Of a DNA stretch of 64,000 bases, positions 52,184 through 61,217 are shown piece after piece. Position numbers and translations under genes: made by a program. The DNA comes from an uncultured Luteitalea sp. (GTDB lineage Bacteria; Acidobacteriota; Vicinamibacteria; Vicinamibacterales; Vicinamibacteraceae). The stretch lies in contig CAKTDA010000002.1 of NCBI GenBank assembly GCA_934541105.1, forward strand, positions 124,001 to 188,000, in the 5' to 3' direction. The notes under the pieces were generated by a model. That model was given only the letters and a program-made list of their open reading frames with translations, was not told where the DNA came from and ran no database searches. Position 1 is the stretch's first letter; every line of letters begins with the position of its first letter.

Positions 52184-52636
52184 ATGCGCGTGGCGCTGGG
52201 CGCCGATCATGCGGGCGTCCATCTCAAGGACGTCGTTCGCTCACAGCTCGAAGCCAGGGGGATCGAGGTGCAGGACGTCGGCACCGTCGGCGAGGCATCG
52301 GTGGACTATCCCGACTATGCGGTCGCGGTGGGACGCTCGGTGGCTGCCGGCGACGCGGACCGCGGCATCCTTGTCTGCGGCACCGGCCTCGGCATGGCGA
52401 TTGCCGCCAACAAGATCGACGGCGTCCGCGCCGCTGCCGTCTGTGATCTCGACACGGCCCGGCTCGCGCGCGAACACAACGACGCCAACGTCCTCGCGCT
52501 CGGTGCGCGGGTGACGGCGCCGGCGCTGGCGCTGCAGATCGTGGAGACCTTCCTCGACACGTCGTTTGCCGGCGGCCGCCACGCCGCCCGTCTCGAGAAG
52601 ATCAGCGCCATCGAGGTCGGCCGCGCCACCTCGTGA
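52184..52636 (+). CDS. rpiB: Ribose 5-phosphate isomerase B
   Basis: A 150-residue RpiB/LacA/LacB protein: VALGADHAGVHLKDVVRSQL, DVGTVGEASVDYPDYA, the catalytic CGTGLGMAIAANK with the active-site Cys, and REHNDANVLALGARV. It interconverts ribulose 5-phosphate and ribose 5-phosphate. It is followed 16 bases later by glyA, a frequent bacterial rpiB-glyA pair. Confidence 0.96.
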   Translation: MRVALGADHAGVHLKDVVRSQLEARGIEVQDVGTVGEASVDYPDYAVAVGRSVAAGDADRGILVCGTGLGMAIAANKIDGVRAAAVCDLDTARLAREHNDANVLALGARVTAPALALQIVETFLDTSFAGGRHAARLEKISAIEVGRATS

Positions 52637-52652
52637 CCGGAAGTCCGACGCC

Positions 52653-53924
52653 ATGCTCACGCACTCATCACCGCTGCTCCTGCGCACGCTCGCCCAGGTC
52701 GACCCCGACATCGCCAAGGCCATCGCCGACGAGACGAGCCGCCAGAACCTCGGCCTCGAGCTGATCGCCTCGGAGAACTTCGCCAGCGCCGCCGTGATGC
52801 AGGCCGCCGGGTCGGTGCTGACCAACAAGTACGCCGAGGGCTATCCGGGGCGGCGCTATTACGGCGGCTGCGAGTTCGTGGACGTCGCCGAGTCGCTCGC
52901 CATCGATCGGGCCCGGTCGCTGTTCGGCGCCGAGCACGTCAACGTGCAGGCGCACTCGGGCGCGCAGGCGAACATGTCCGTGTTCGTGTCGTATCTCGAG
53001 CCGGGCGACACCATCCTCGGCATGAACCTCGCCCACGGCGGGCACCTGACGCACGGGCACCCGCTGAACTTCTCCGGCAAGTTCTACAAGGTCGTGCCGT
53101 ACGGCGTCCGCGCCGAGGACGAGCGCCTCGACTACGACGAGCTCGAGCGCCTCGCCCACGAGCACCGCCCGAAGCTGATCATCGTCGGCGCGAGCGCGTA
53201 CCCACGCGTCATCGATTTCGAACGCATCAGCGCCGTCGCGAAGGCCGTGGACGCCCGCATGATGACCGACATGGCGCACATCGCCGGCCTCGTCGCCGGC
53301 GGCGTGCACCCGAGCCCCGTGCCGCACAGCGACTACGTGACCACGACCACGCACAAGACGCTGCGCGGCCCGCGCGGCGGCCTCATCCTGTGCCGCGAGG
53401 CGCACGCAAAGGCCGTCGATCGCGCGCTCTTTCCCGGCGTGCAGGGCGGCCCGCTGATGCACGTGATTGCCGCCAAGGCCGTCTGCCTCAAGGAGGCGCT
53501 CGAGCCGTCCTTCCGCGCGTACCAGGCGCAGGTCGTGGCCAACGCCAGGCGGCTGGCCCAGGAACTCCGCGACGCCGGATTCCGCCTCGTGAGCGGCGGC
53601 ACCGACAACCACCTGATGCTCGTGGACGTCTTCTCGCAGGGCATCACCGGCAAGCAGGCCGAGGCGGCACTCGGCGCCGCCGGGATCACCGTCAACAAGA
53701 ACGCCATCCCCTTCGACAAGAACCCGCCGATGGTGGCCTCGGGCATTCGCGTCGGCACGCCCGCCGTCACCACGCGCGGCATGCGCGAGCCCGAGATGGA
53801 CCGCATCGCCAGCCTGATGACGGCGGCGCTGCAACACCGCGAGGACGACGCGGCGCTCGCGAGGATTCGCGGCGACGTCGAGGACCTGTGCCGGGAGTTC
53901 CCGCTGTACCCGCCCCCGGCCTGA
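52653..53924 (+). CDS. glyA: Serine hydroxymethyltransferase
   Basis: A 423-residue PLP enzyme: ELIASENFASAAVMQAAGSV, NKYAEGYPGRRYYGGCEFVD, AHGGHLTHGHPLNFSGKFY, and the PLP lysine in TTTTHKTLRGPRGG. It makes glycine and methylene-THF from serine and feeds the folate pool linked to FolC. The conserved start is ATG 52653; upstream frame extension overlaps rpiB and is not used. Confidence 0.97.
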   Translation: MLTHSSPLLLRTLAQVDPDIAKAIADETSRQNLGLELIASENFASAAVMQAAGSVLTNKYAEGYPGRRYYGGCEFVDVAESLAIDRARSLFGAEHVNVQAHSGAQANMSVFVSYLEPGDTILGMNLAHGGHLTHGHPLNFSGKFYKVVPYGVRAEDERLDYDELERLAHEHRPKLIIVGASAYPRVIDFERISAVAKAVDARMMTDMAHIAGLVAGGVHPSPVPHSDYVTTTTHKTLRGPRGGLILCREAHAKAVDRALFPGVQGGPLMHVIAAKAVCLKEALEPSFRAYQAQVVANARRLAQELRDAGFRLVSGGTDNHLMLVDVFSQGITGKQAEAALGAAGITVNKNAIPFDKNPPMVASGIRVGTPAVTTRGMREPEMDRIASLMTAALQHREDDAALARIRGDVEDLCREFPLYPPPA

Positions 53925-55885
53925 TCGAGGGCGTCCGGCGCGTCTTCGGCAACGACGGCGCGCTGGCCACCGTCCTCGACGGCTTCGAGCCGCGCGCAAG
54001 CCAGCAGCAGATGGCCGAGGCCGTCGCGCGCGTCGTCACTGACGACGGCGTCCTGCTCGCCGAGGCCGGCACCGGCACGGGCAAGACGCTCGCCTACCTG
54101 GTGCCCGCGATCCTCTCGGGCCGCAAGGTGCTGGTGTCCACCGGCACGCGCAACCTCCAGCAGCAGCTGATCGACAAGGACGTCCCGCTGCTCCAGCGCA
54201 CGCTGGGGCCGTTCCGCGCCACCTGCATGAAGGGCCGCGGGAACTACCTGTGCCTGCACCGCTTCGAGCAGGCGCGGCTCGACGACGCGCCGCGCGACGA
54301 CGCGACGCGCGTGGCGATGACGCTCATCGAGCACTGGGCGCCGCGCACGCAGACGGGCGACCGCGCCGAGCTCGCCGACCTGCCCGAGGACCTGCCGTTC
54401 TGGCACACGATTGCGGCCACGACCGACAACTGCCTCGGCAGCGAGTGCCCCCGCTACAGCGACTGCTTCGTGACGCGCATGCGCCAGGAGGCGGCCGAGG
54501 CCGACGTCGTCGTCGTCAACCATCACCTGCTCTGCGCCGATGCCGCGGTGCGGCGGCACTCGTTCGGCGAGGTCATCCCCGAGTGCCAGGTGGGCATCAT
54601 CGACGAGGCGCACCAGCTCGAGGACGTCGCGACGCAGTACTTCGGCGTCAGCGTCAGCGGCTTCCGCGTCGAGCAGCTGTTCACCGACGCGGGCGCCATC
54701 CGCACGTCGCCGCTGTTCGTGCCACGGCAGGAAGCCGAAGCCGTCGGCCGCGGCATCGAGGCGGTCGCGACCTCGTCGCGCGCGTTCTTCCTCGACCTGC
54801 AGACCCGGCGGCCGGGTGTCCGCCAGGGGCAGGACGCCGGCACTTCGCTGTTCGACGAGCGGCTGCGCGTGACGGGCGAGCTGCTCGCCGAGGCCGCGGG
54901 CGAGAGCGGCCTGCAACTGCTCGACGCGCTGACGATGCTCGAGGAGGCGCTGACGCTGATCACGGACGCGCCCGAGGACCTGCGCGCGCTTGCCCGGCGC
55001 GCGGGTGAACTGCGAGACGACCTGCGCTTCCTGCTGCGCGCCGAGGACGACTCCTACGTGTACTTCCTCGAGTTGCGCGGCCGGCACGTCGCGCTGCGCG
55101 CCGCGCCAATCGACGTCTCGCACATCATCCGGGACGTCCTCGTCGATCGGCTGCCGTCGCTCGTGCTCACGTCGGCGACGCTGTCGATCGGCGGCTCGTT
55201 CGGCTACGTGCGCGCGCGGCTCGGGATCGGCGATGCCCTCGAGGTGCGCGTGCCCTCCGAGTTCGACTACCGGACGCAGGCGCTCGTCTACCTGCCGCGG
55301 CGGATGCCCGACCCGCGGACACGCGAGTTCGCCGAGGCGTTCGCGCGGGAGGCCGAGCACCTGCTGACGGCAAGTGAGGGCCGCGCGTTCCTGCTGTTCA
55401 CGAGCTACGCGGCGCTGCGCGATGCGCACGCGCGCCTGTCCACGCGATTGCCGTACCCTATGCTGGTGCAAGGGAGCATGCCGCGCGGCGTGCTGATCGA
55501 GCAGTTCAGGAAGACCCCCAACGCGGTGCTGTTCGGCACGGCGAGCTTCTGGCAGGGCGTGGACGTCGCGGGCGAGGCCCTGAGCTGCGTGATCATCGAC
55601 CGCATCCCGTTCGCCTCGCCTGGCGACCCCGTCGTCGCTGCACGCATCGAGGCGCTGCAACGGCGCGGCATCGACGCCTTTGCCGGATTCCAGGTGCCGC
55701 TCGCGATCCTGACGCTGCTCCAGGGCGTCGGGCGCCTGATCCGGCATCGACAGGATCGCGGCGTGATCGCGCTCCTCGACCCGCGGCTGCAGTCGATGGG
55801 GTACGGCCGCCGCTTCCTCAACGCGCTGCCCCAGGCGCCCGTCACGCGGCGTCCCGAGGACGTCGCGCGCTTCTTCGCCGGATGA
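53888..55885 (+). CDS. dinG: DinG/YoaA-like ATP-dependent DNA helicase (XPD superfamily)
   Basis: A protein of up to 665 residues. Walker A AEAGTGTGKT, the iron-sulfur cysteines in CMKGRGNYLC and NCLGSECPRYSDC, the DEAH box in VGIIDEAHQLED, and helicase motifs V-VI in FWQGVDVAGEALSCVII and QGVGRLIRHRQDRG. It is a 5'-3' helicase that resolves structures during replication or repair. The start is unsettled: GTG 53888 overlaps glyA by 37 bases; family likeness begins only at LIEGVRRVFGNDG, where CTG 53921 overlaps the glyA stop as CTGA. Confidence 0.92.
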   Translation: MPGVPAVPAPGLIEGVRRVFGNDGALATVLDGFEPRASQQQMAEAVARVVTDDGVLLAEAGTGTGKTLAYLVPAILSGRKVLVSTGTRNLQQQLIDKDVPLLQRTLGPFRATCMKGRGNYLCLHRFEQARLDDAPRDDATRVAMTLIEHWAPRTQTGDRAELADLPEDLPFWHTIAATTDNCLGSECPRYSDCFVTRMRQEAAEADVVVVNHHLLCADAAVRRHSFGEVIPECQVGIIDEAHQLEDVATQYFGVSVSGFRVEQLFTDAGAIRTSPLFVPRQEAEAVGRGIEAVATSSRAFFLDLQTRRPGVRQGQDAGTSLFDERLRVTGELLAEAAGESGLQLLDALTMLEEALTLITDAPEDLRALARRAGELRDDLRFLLRAEDDSYVYFLELRGRHVALRAAPIDVSHIIRDVLVDRLPSLVLTSATLSIGGSFGYVRARLGIGDALEVRVPSEFDYRTQALVYLPRRMPDPRTREFAEAFAREAEHLLTASEGRAFLLFTSYAALRDAHARLSTRLPYPMLVQGSMPRGVLIEQFRKTPNAVLFGTASFWQGVDVAGEALSCVIIDRIPFASPGDPVVAARIEALQRRGIDAFAGFQVPLAILTLLQGVGRLIRHRQDRGVIALLDPRLQSMGYGRRFLNALPQAPVTRRPEDVARFFAG

Positions 55886-57420
55886 GACGCCTGCCCGCCG
55901 TCGCCTGGGCCGTGGCGGGCACGCTGTTGCTCGCGCACCTGCTCACGCTCACGCGGTACGGCATCTTCCGCGACGAGCTGTACTACGTCGCCAACGGCCG
56001 GCACCTCGCGTGGGGCTATGTCGATCACCCGCCGCTCGTCGCGCTGATCGCCTGGGCTACCGAGCACACCATCGGCACGTCGGTGGCCGCCCTCCGCGTA
56101 CCGATGCTGCTGGCGCTCGCGGGCGTGCTGGCCGTCATTGCCGCGCTCGTCAGGCACATGGGCGGCCGCGGCCCCGCGACGGTCGTCGCCTGGATCGCCT
56201 TCGCGCTCTCGCCGTACTACCTGTTCGGATTCCATTACCTGTCGATGAACGCGCCCGAGGTGCTGTGGTGGCCGCTTGCGGCCCTGCTGCTCGCCCGGGC
56301 GGCGCGCTGGTTCGACGAGCCCGACCGGGACGACGCGCCCGCCGGCGCCATGCCGTGGCTCCTGCTCGGCCTCGTGATGGGTCTCGCGACGCTCACGAAG
56401 CTGTCGGGCCTCGTCTGGGGTGTCGCGCTCGCCGCTGCACTCGCAGCGACGCCCGCACGACGTGTCGTCGCCACGCGGTGGCCCTGGGTTGCCGTCGCGG
56501 TGGCTCTTGCCCTCTTCGCTCCGCACGTGGCGTGGCAGGTGCACCACGGCGTGCCGACGGCGGAGTTCGTCAGCCACGCGCAGGCCCACAAGATCACCGC
56601 CTTTGCGCCCCACGCGTTCCTCGCCGAACAACTGAAGCTCCTCGGCCCTGTCGGCGCGGTCGTTGTCGTCACGGGGCTCGTCGCGTCGGTGTCGGGGCGC
56701 GTGCCCGGAGGACGCGCCTGGGCCGTGATGTTCCTCGTGCCGCTCGTCGTGTTCCTCGTGCAGCGCGCCAAGCCGTACTACCTCACGCCCGCGTACCCCG
56801 TGCTCCTTGCCGCTGGTGCGGTGCTCGTCGAGCGGTGGGCGCCCTGGCGCACGGTCGCGGGCCGCATCGTGTCGATCGCGCTGATCGGCGGGGGCGCGCT
56901 GCTGGTGCCGCTCGGCCTGCCCGTGCTTCCGGTGCCGACGCTGCAGGCCTACCTGGCAACGCTCGGCATCGGCATCGCGTCGGGCGAGCGCCACGAGCAG
57001 GGCGCGTTGCCGCAGCACTTCGCCGACATGTTCGGCTGGGACACGCTTGCCGACGACGTCGCGCGCGTGGTGGGGACGCTGACGCCAGACGAACAGGCAC
57101 GCACGCGCATCTACGCGCAGAACTACGGCGAGGCCGGCGCGCTCGAGTACTTCGGCGGGCCGCGGGGCCTGCCTCCCGTCATCAGCGGACACAACGCCTA
57201 CTGGTACTGGGGGCCTGGGCCCGAGACCCCCGATGGCATCGTGATCATCGTCGGCGGTCGCGAGGAGGACCATCGCCGCGCGTTCGCCGACGTGCGCGAG
57301 GCGGGCCGGACGACGTGCGCACTCTGCATGCCGTACGAACAGGACCTGCCGATTTTCGTGGCGCGGGGCCTGCGCCAGCCGCTCGACGCGATCTGGCCCG
57401 CCGTCCGGCATTTCGATTGA
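55882..57420 (+). CDS. GT-C fold glycosyltransferase, family 39-like (ArnT/PMT-related)
   Basis: A 512-residue membrane protein with about ten helices. The first periplasmic loop contains GIFRDELYYVANGRHLAWGY followed by VDHPPL, the Asp-Glu and HPP motifs of GT39/GT83 enzymes that use polyprenyl-phosphate sugars. FGFHYLSMNAPEVLWW and TKLSGLVWG also fit. The C-terminal soluble region (about 360-512) is less conserved. ATG overlaps the helicase stop (ATGA). Acceptor unknown; lipid A or protein glycosylation are possibilities. Confidence 0.88.
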   Translation: MRRLPAVAWAVAGTLLLAHLLTLTRYGIFRDELYYVANGRHLAWGYVDHPPLVALIAWATEHTIGTSVAALRVPMLLALAGVLAVIAALVRHMGGRGPATVVAWIAFALSPYYLFGFHYLSMNAPEVLWWPLAALLLARAARWFDEPDRDDAPAGAMPWLLLGLVMGLATLTKLSGLVWGVALAAALAATPARRVVATRWPWVAVAVALALFAPHVAWQVHHGVPTAEFVSHAQAHKITAFAPHAFLAEQLKLLGPVGAVVVVTGLVASVSGRVPGGRAWAVMFLVPLVVFLVQRAKPYYLTPAYPVLLAAGAVLVERWAPWRTVAGRIVSIALIGGGALLVPLGLPVLPVPTLQAYLATLGIGIASGERHEQGALPQHFADMFGWDTLADDVARVVGTLTPDEQARTRIYAQNYGEAGALEYFGGPRGLPPVISGHNAYWYWGPGPETPDGIVIIVGGREEDHRRAFADVREAGRTTCALCMPYEQDLPIFVARGLRQPLDAIWPAVRHFD

Positions 57421-57424
57421 CGAC

Positions 57425-57449
57425 GCGCCACTCCCGTGGCGCCGTTTCT
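57425..57449. terminator. Terminator-like hairpin between convergent genes
   Basis: GCGCCAC (57425-57431) and GTGGCGC (57436-57442) form a perfect stem with loop TCCC, followed by CGTTTCT. It lies between the glycosyltransferase stop and the DUF885 gene stop. Confidence 0.5.
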
Positions 57450-57462
57450 ACACCGCCCGCGT

Positions 57463-59268
57463 TCAGCGTGACGACTCGGCAGCGATGAATGCGTCGATCT
57501 GCCGCTCGAGCACCGGCAGTGGCACCGACCCGTTGGCGAGGACGGCATCGTGGAAGCGGCGCCGATCGAATGCCGCACCCAGGGCCTTCTCGGCACGGGC
57601 CCGCAGTTCGCGAATCTTGAGTTCGCCGATCTTGTACGACAGCGCCTGTCCCGGCCAGCTGATGTAGCGGTCGGTCTCGGTCGCGCACTCGTGGAGCGAC
57701 AGCGCGGTGTGTGCCGCGAGGTAGTCGATCGACTGCTGGCGGGTCCATCCCTTCACGTGCATCCCGGTGTCGACGACGAGCCGCACGGCACGCCACATCG
57801 CGTACGTGAGGCGCCCGAAGTCGCTGTACGGATCGGTGTAGAAGCCGGCCTCGATCCCGAGCCATTCCGCGTAGAGGCCCCAGCCCTCGCCGAACGCGGA
57901 GATGTACGAGTGCCGCCGGAACTCGGGCACGTCATCGGCTTCGTTCGCGAGCGCGATCTGGAGATGGTGCCCGGGCACGGCCTCGTGGAGCGTGAGCGCC
58001 TCGAGGTTGTAGAGCGGCCGCGTCTCGAGCGCGTACGTGTTCAGCCAGTAGTAGCCGGGCTCGGTGCCGTGCGGCGGGTTGCCGTTGTACCGTCCGGCCG
58101 TGTACTTGGGCGCGAGGTAGTCGGGCACGGGCGCGACGCCGTACGGCTGCCGCGGCAGCCTGCCGAAGAGCGACGGCAGCTTGGCGTCCATCCGCTTGGC
58201 GATCCATGCGCCCTCGCGGAGCAACTGCTCGCCGGTCTTCGCGTAGAACCGCGGATCGGTGCGCAGCATGCCGAGGAAGGCGGCGAAGTCGCCGGTGAAT
58301 CCCGTCCGGCGGATCACCTGCTCCATCTCGGCGCGAATCAGCGCGACCTGCTCGAGGCCGGTCGCGTGCACGGCGTCCGGCGTGAGCGGCAGCGTCGTGA
58401 ACCGCCTGACGAGATGTTCGTAGTACGCCGTGCCGTCGGGCAGGGCGCCTGCGGCAATCGACTCGCGAGCGCCGGGGATGTACTCGTCGCGCATGAATTC
58501 GCGCAGCCGCGCGTATGCCGGGGTCACGGCTTCGGCAATGGCTGCCCGTCCCGCCTGCTCGATGCGGGCCCGCTCCTCGGTGGGGAGTGTCTCCGGAAGC
58601 GTGCGGAATGGCGCGTAGAGGGGGCTGCGCGTCGGGTCGTCCGGCATCAGCGGCGCGATGGCCGTATCCGCGCCGGCAAGCGAGACCTTCGGCACCGTGA
58701 TGCCCGCGCGGAGCCCTTCGCGCAGCCGTCCGACGTGCTCGTCGACGTAGCGGGGGAACTGGCGCAGGCGCGCGATGTAGTTGTCGAAGTCCGCCACGCC
58801 CTCGAGCCGCAGCGATTGCGGCACCAGGGCGAAGCTCGAATGGAACCCGGAGTCGGCGTTGAGCGGCAGCAGGTACTCGCGGAACCGGTGCGAGGCGAGC
58901 CGGTCCTCGAACTCGGCGCGCAGCATCTCGAGGTCCACCCGCGCGCGGCCGGACACGCGGGTCGCGTCGATGGCATCGAGCCTCTGCAGGAAGTCCCCTG
59001 TCTCGCGGGCGCGCCGCGCATGGTCCTCGATGGACTCGGCCGGCAGCCTGTCGTCGTAGCGGTGCTCGCCGACCGCGGTGGCAAACAGCGGGTGCTCCCG
59101 GAGCCGCCACTGCCACTCCTCGTCGATCAGCTTTGCGAGCGCCCGCTGATCGGCCGTGGTCGCCCCGCCGCTCCCGGAGCCGGGCTCGACCACCTCACGG
59201 TTGCACCCGGCCGCCAGCACCATCGACACGCCCGCGAGCGCCACCAATGTCCGCATGGCCGCGATCAT
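57463..59268 (-). CDS. DUF885 family metallopeptidase-like lipoprotein
   Basis: A 601-residue protein. The signal peptide ends in the lipobox LAAGC (Cys about residue 22 of the MIAAMRT start). The C-terminal half has the family active-site motif LTLHEAVPGHHLQIA (HE-x4-GHH), with FGEGWGLYAEWLGIEAGFYT further on. DUF885 proteins resemble zinc carboxypeptidases and are common in Acidobacteriota; peptide turnover at the envelope is the likely role. ATG 59256 is an alternative start; neither has a clear ribosome binding site. Confidence 0.88.
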   Translation of the reverse strand: MIAAMRTLVALAGVSMVLAAGCNREVVEPGSGSGGATTADQRALAKLIDEEWQWRLREHPLFATAVGEHRYDDRLPAESIEDHARRARETGDFLQRLDAIDATRVSGRARVDLEMLRAEFEDRLASHRFREYLLPLNADSGFHSSFALVPQSLRLEGVADFDNYIARLRQFPRYVDEHVGRLREGLRAGITVPKVSLAGADTAIAPLMPDDPTRSPLYAPFRTLPETLPTEERARIEQAGRAAIAEAVTPAYARLREFMRDEYIPGARESIAAGALPDGTAYYEHLVRRFTTLPLTPDAVHATGLEQVALIRAEMEQVIRRTGFTGDFAAFLGMLRTDPRFYAKTGEQLLREGAWIAKRMDAKLPSLFGRLPRQPYGVAPVPDYLAPKYTAGRYNGNPPHGTEPGYYWLNTYALETRPLYNLEALTLHEAVPGHHLQIALANEADDVPEFRRHSYISAFGEGWGLYAEWLGIEAGFYTDPYSDFGRLTYAMWRAVRLVVDTGMHVKGWTRQQSIDYLAAHTALSLHECATETDRYISWPGQALSYKIGELKIRELRARAEKALGAAFDRRRFHDAVLANGSVPLPVLERQIDAFIAAESSR

Positions 59269-59405
59269 GGCTGAAGTGGTGGGAGACGGGCTACCGGCCC
59301 GGCGTAGCCCCCTGACGTGTCCGGCAGTCGCATTCGGCATTCCCGTATTGCCTTTGATGCGGATTACACTCTTCAGACGGACGTCCGTTCGTCCCGGAGG
59401 AACAC

Positions 59406-60356
59406 ATGTCGCTAATCAAGCTCGGGGCGCGCCTGGCCGTGGCCGGCACGCTCGCGCTCGCATTCCTGCTGGCCGGCACGCCCGCGGTCGCGCAAACCAC
59501 CGGCACCATCAAGGGCAAGGTCGTGGACGGCAAGGGCAAGCCTGTCGACAAGGCCGCCGTCACCATCGAGTTCAAGGGCGGCACCAACCAGGTGCGCGAG
59601 GTCAAGACCAACAAGCGCGGCGAGTTCATCCAGGTCGGCCTCCAGCCCGGGCCCTACTACGTCGTCGTGAAGGCCGACGCGGGACAGGCCGCCGACCAGG
59701 TGCAGGTGGGTATCGGCACGGCGCCGGAGCTGAACTTCACGCTGGCACCCGCGGCCAAGGGGATGTCGGAAGAAGAAGCCGCCTTCCGCAAGCTGTTCGA
59801 CGAGGGCGTGCAGGCGCTCGGCGCGAAGAACTTCGACGCGGCGCTCGGCAAGTTCAACGAGGCCATCGGCATGAACGCCGACTGCTACGCCTGCTACATG
59901 AACGTCGGCTCGGTTCACCACGAGAAGAAGGAAGTGGACAAGGCCGAAGCGGCGTACAAGAAGGCCGCCGAACTGCGTCCCGACGATGCGAAGCCGGTGT
60001 CGGCGCTCGCCGACCTCTACAACAGCGCCGGCAGGCGTGACGAAGCCGCGGCCATGGCCACGAAGGCCGCGTCGATGGGCGCCGCAAGCGGCGGTGGCTC
60101 GGCGCAGGACAGCTACAACCAGGGCGTCATCCTCTGGAACGCCGGCAAGATCGCCGAGGCGAAGACGCAGTTCGAGGCCGCGATCAAGGTCGATCCGAAC
60201 TACCCGGACGCGAACTACTGGGTCGGCATGGCCAACCTGAACGGCGGCAACATGACCGAGGCCGCCAAGTACTTCGAGAACTACCTGAAGCTGGCACCAG
60301 ACGGCGCACTTGCCGCGCAGGCAAAGGGCATTCTCGACTCGATCAAGCCGAAGTAG
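59406..60356 (+). CDS. Exported carboxypeptidase-regulatory-like/TPR protein
   Basis: A 316-residue protein. Signal peptide to about residue 29 (LLAGTPAVAQTT), then a carboxypeptidase-regulatory-like domain at residues 32-115 (TIKGKVVDGKGKPVDKAAVT, KTNKRGEFIQVGLQPGPYYV), then TPR units (FDEGVQALGAKNFDAALGKF, YMNVGSVHHEKKEVDKAEAA, YNQGVILWNAGKIAEAKTQF). The N-terminal domain is the same type as in the receptor at 19062. GGAGGAAC precedes the ATG by good spacing. Its stop shares a base with the yggS GTG. Confidence 0.85.
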   Translation: MSLIKLGARLAVAGTLALAFLLAGTPAVAQTTGTIKGKVVDGKGKPVDKAAVTIEFKGGTNQVREVKTNKRGEFIQVGLQPGPYYVVVKADAGQAADQVQVGIGTAPELNFTLAPAAKGMSEEEAAFRKLFDEGVQALGAKNFDAALGKFNEAIGMNADCYACYMNVGSVHHEKKEVDKAEAAYKKAAELRPDDAKPVSALADLYNSAGRRDEAAAMATKAASMGAASGGGSAQDSYNQGVILWNAGKIAEAKTQFEAAIKVDPNYPDANYWVGMANLNGGNMTEAAKYFENYLKLAPDGALAAQAKGILDSIKPK

Positions 60357-61066
60357 TGGACACCCCCGCGCTGGCTCCCGGACTGCCCGACCGGCTCGCT
60401 GCCATCCGGGCCCGCATTGCCAGCGCCACCAGTCGCAGCGGACGGCCTCCCGAGGCCGTCCGTCTCGTGGCCGTCAGCAAGACCTTCGATGCAGACGCCG
60501 TCCGCGAGGCCCACGCCGCCGGACAGCTCGATTTCGGCGAGAACCGGGTGCAGGAAGCGCTCGCAAAGCGCGCCGCACTCGCCGACCTGCCCCTCCGGTG
60601 GCACTTGATCGGCCACCTCCAGACCAACAAGGCCTCGAAGGTCCCGGGCGCGTTCGCGTGCGTCCACTCGGTCGACGGCGAGGACGTCCTGCTGCGGCTC
60701 TCGCGCGCCGCGGACGCCGGCGGCCACGTCCTGCCGATCCTCGTCCAGGTGGACCTCGCGTCCGAAGCCACGAAGTCCGGCGCGCCCGAATCGAGCCTGC
60801 GCACGCTGCTCGCCAGGGCTGGCGAACTCCCCGGCCTGCAGGTCGAGGGGCTCATGCTGCTCCCGCCGTTTGCCGAGGACCCGGAAGACGTGCGCCCCTG
60901 GTTCCGGCGCCTGCGGGCGCTTCGCGACACGCTCGTGGCCGAAGGCGTCCCCGCCGCACACCTGCGGGAGCTCTCGATGGGCATGTCCCACGACTTCGAG
61001 GTCGCCATCGAAGAGGGCGCGACGATCGTCCGCGTCGGATCGGCAATCTTCGGCTCCCGCGGCTGA
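60356..61066 (+). CDS. yggS: YggS family pyridoxal phosphate homeostasis protein
   Basis: A 236-residue single-domain PLP-binding TIM barrel: VRLVAVSKTFDADAVREAHA with the PLP lysine, DFGENRVQEALAKR, WHLIGHLQTNKAS, and the C-terminal LSMGMSHDFEVAIEEGATIV then RVGSAIFG. It buffers PLP and keeps amino-acid pools balanced. GTG start overlaps the upstream TAG by one base. It precedes divIVA, as YggS genes do in many cell-division clusters. Confidence 0.95.
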   Translation: MDTPALAPGLPDRLAAIRARIASATSRSGRPPEAVRLVAVSKTFDADAVREAHAAGQLDFGENRVQEALAKRAALADLPLRWHLIGHLQTNKASKVPGAFACVHSVDGEDVLLRLSRAADAGGHVLPILVQVDLASEATKSGAPESSLRTLLARAGELPGLQVEGLMLLPPFAEDPEDVRPWFRRLRALRDTLVAEGVPAAHLRELSMGMSHDFEVAIEEGATIVRVGSAIFGSRG

Positions 61067-61217
61067 TCCGGATCTCGTCATCGCTTGTCGAAGTTCCGTC
61101 ATCGCAGGGCGGGCACCGGCGGCCGGGCCTACAGTTCTCTGCCTGAAAAGCAGATAGATCTGCCGTGGCACAGCTTGTGCCTTCACGATCCCCGCTGATT
61201 CGCAGGAGCCCCGGCCG

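Noticed and set aside
61177..61192. Possible sigma-54 promoter TGGCACAGCTTGTGCC before divIVA
   Set aside because: TGGCAC and TTG are only three bases apart; the -24/-12 spacing is wrong. It is a small inverted repeat (GGCAC-AGCTT-GTGCC).
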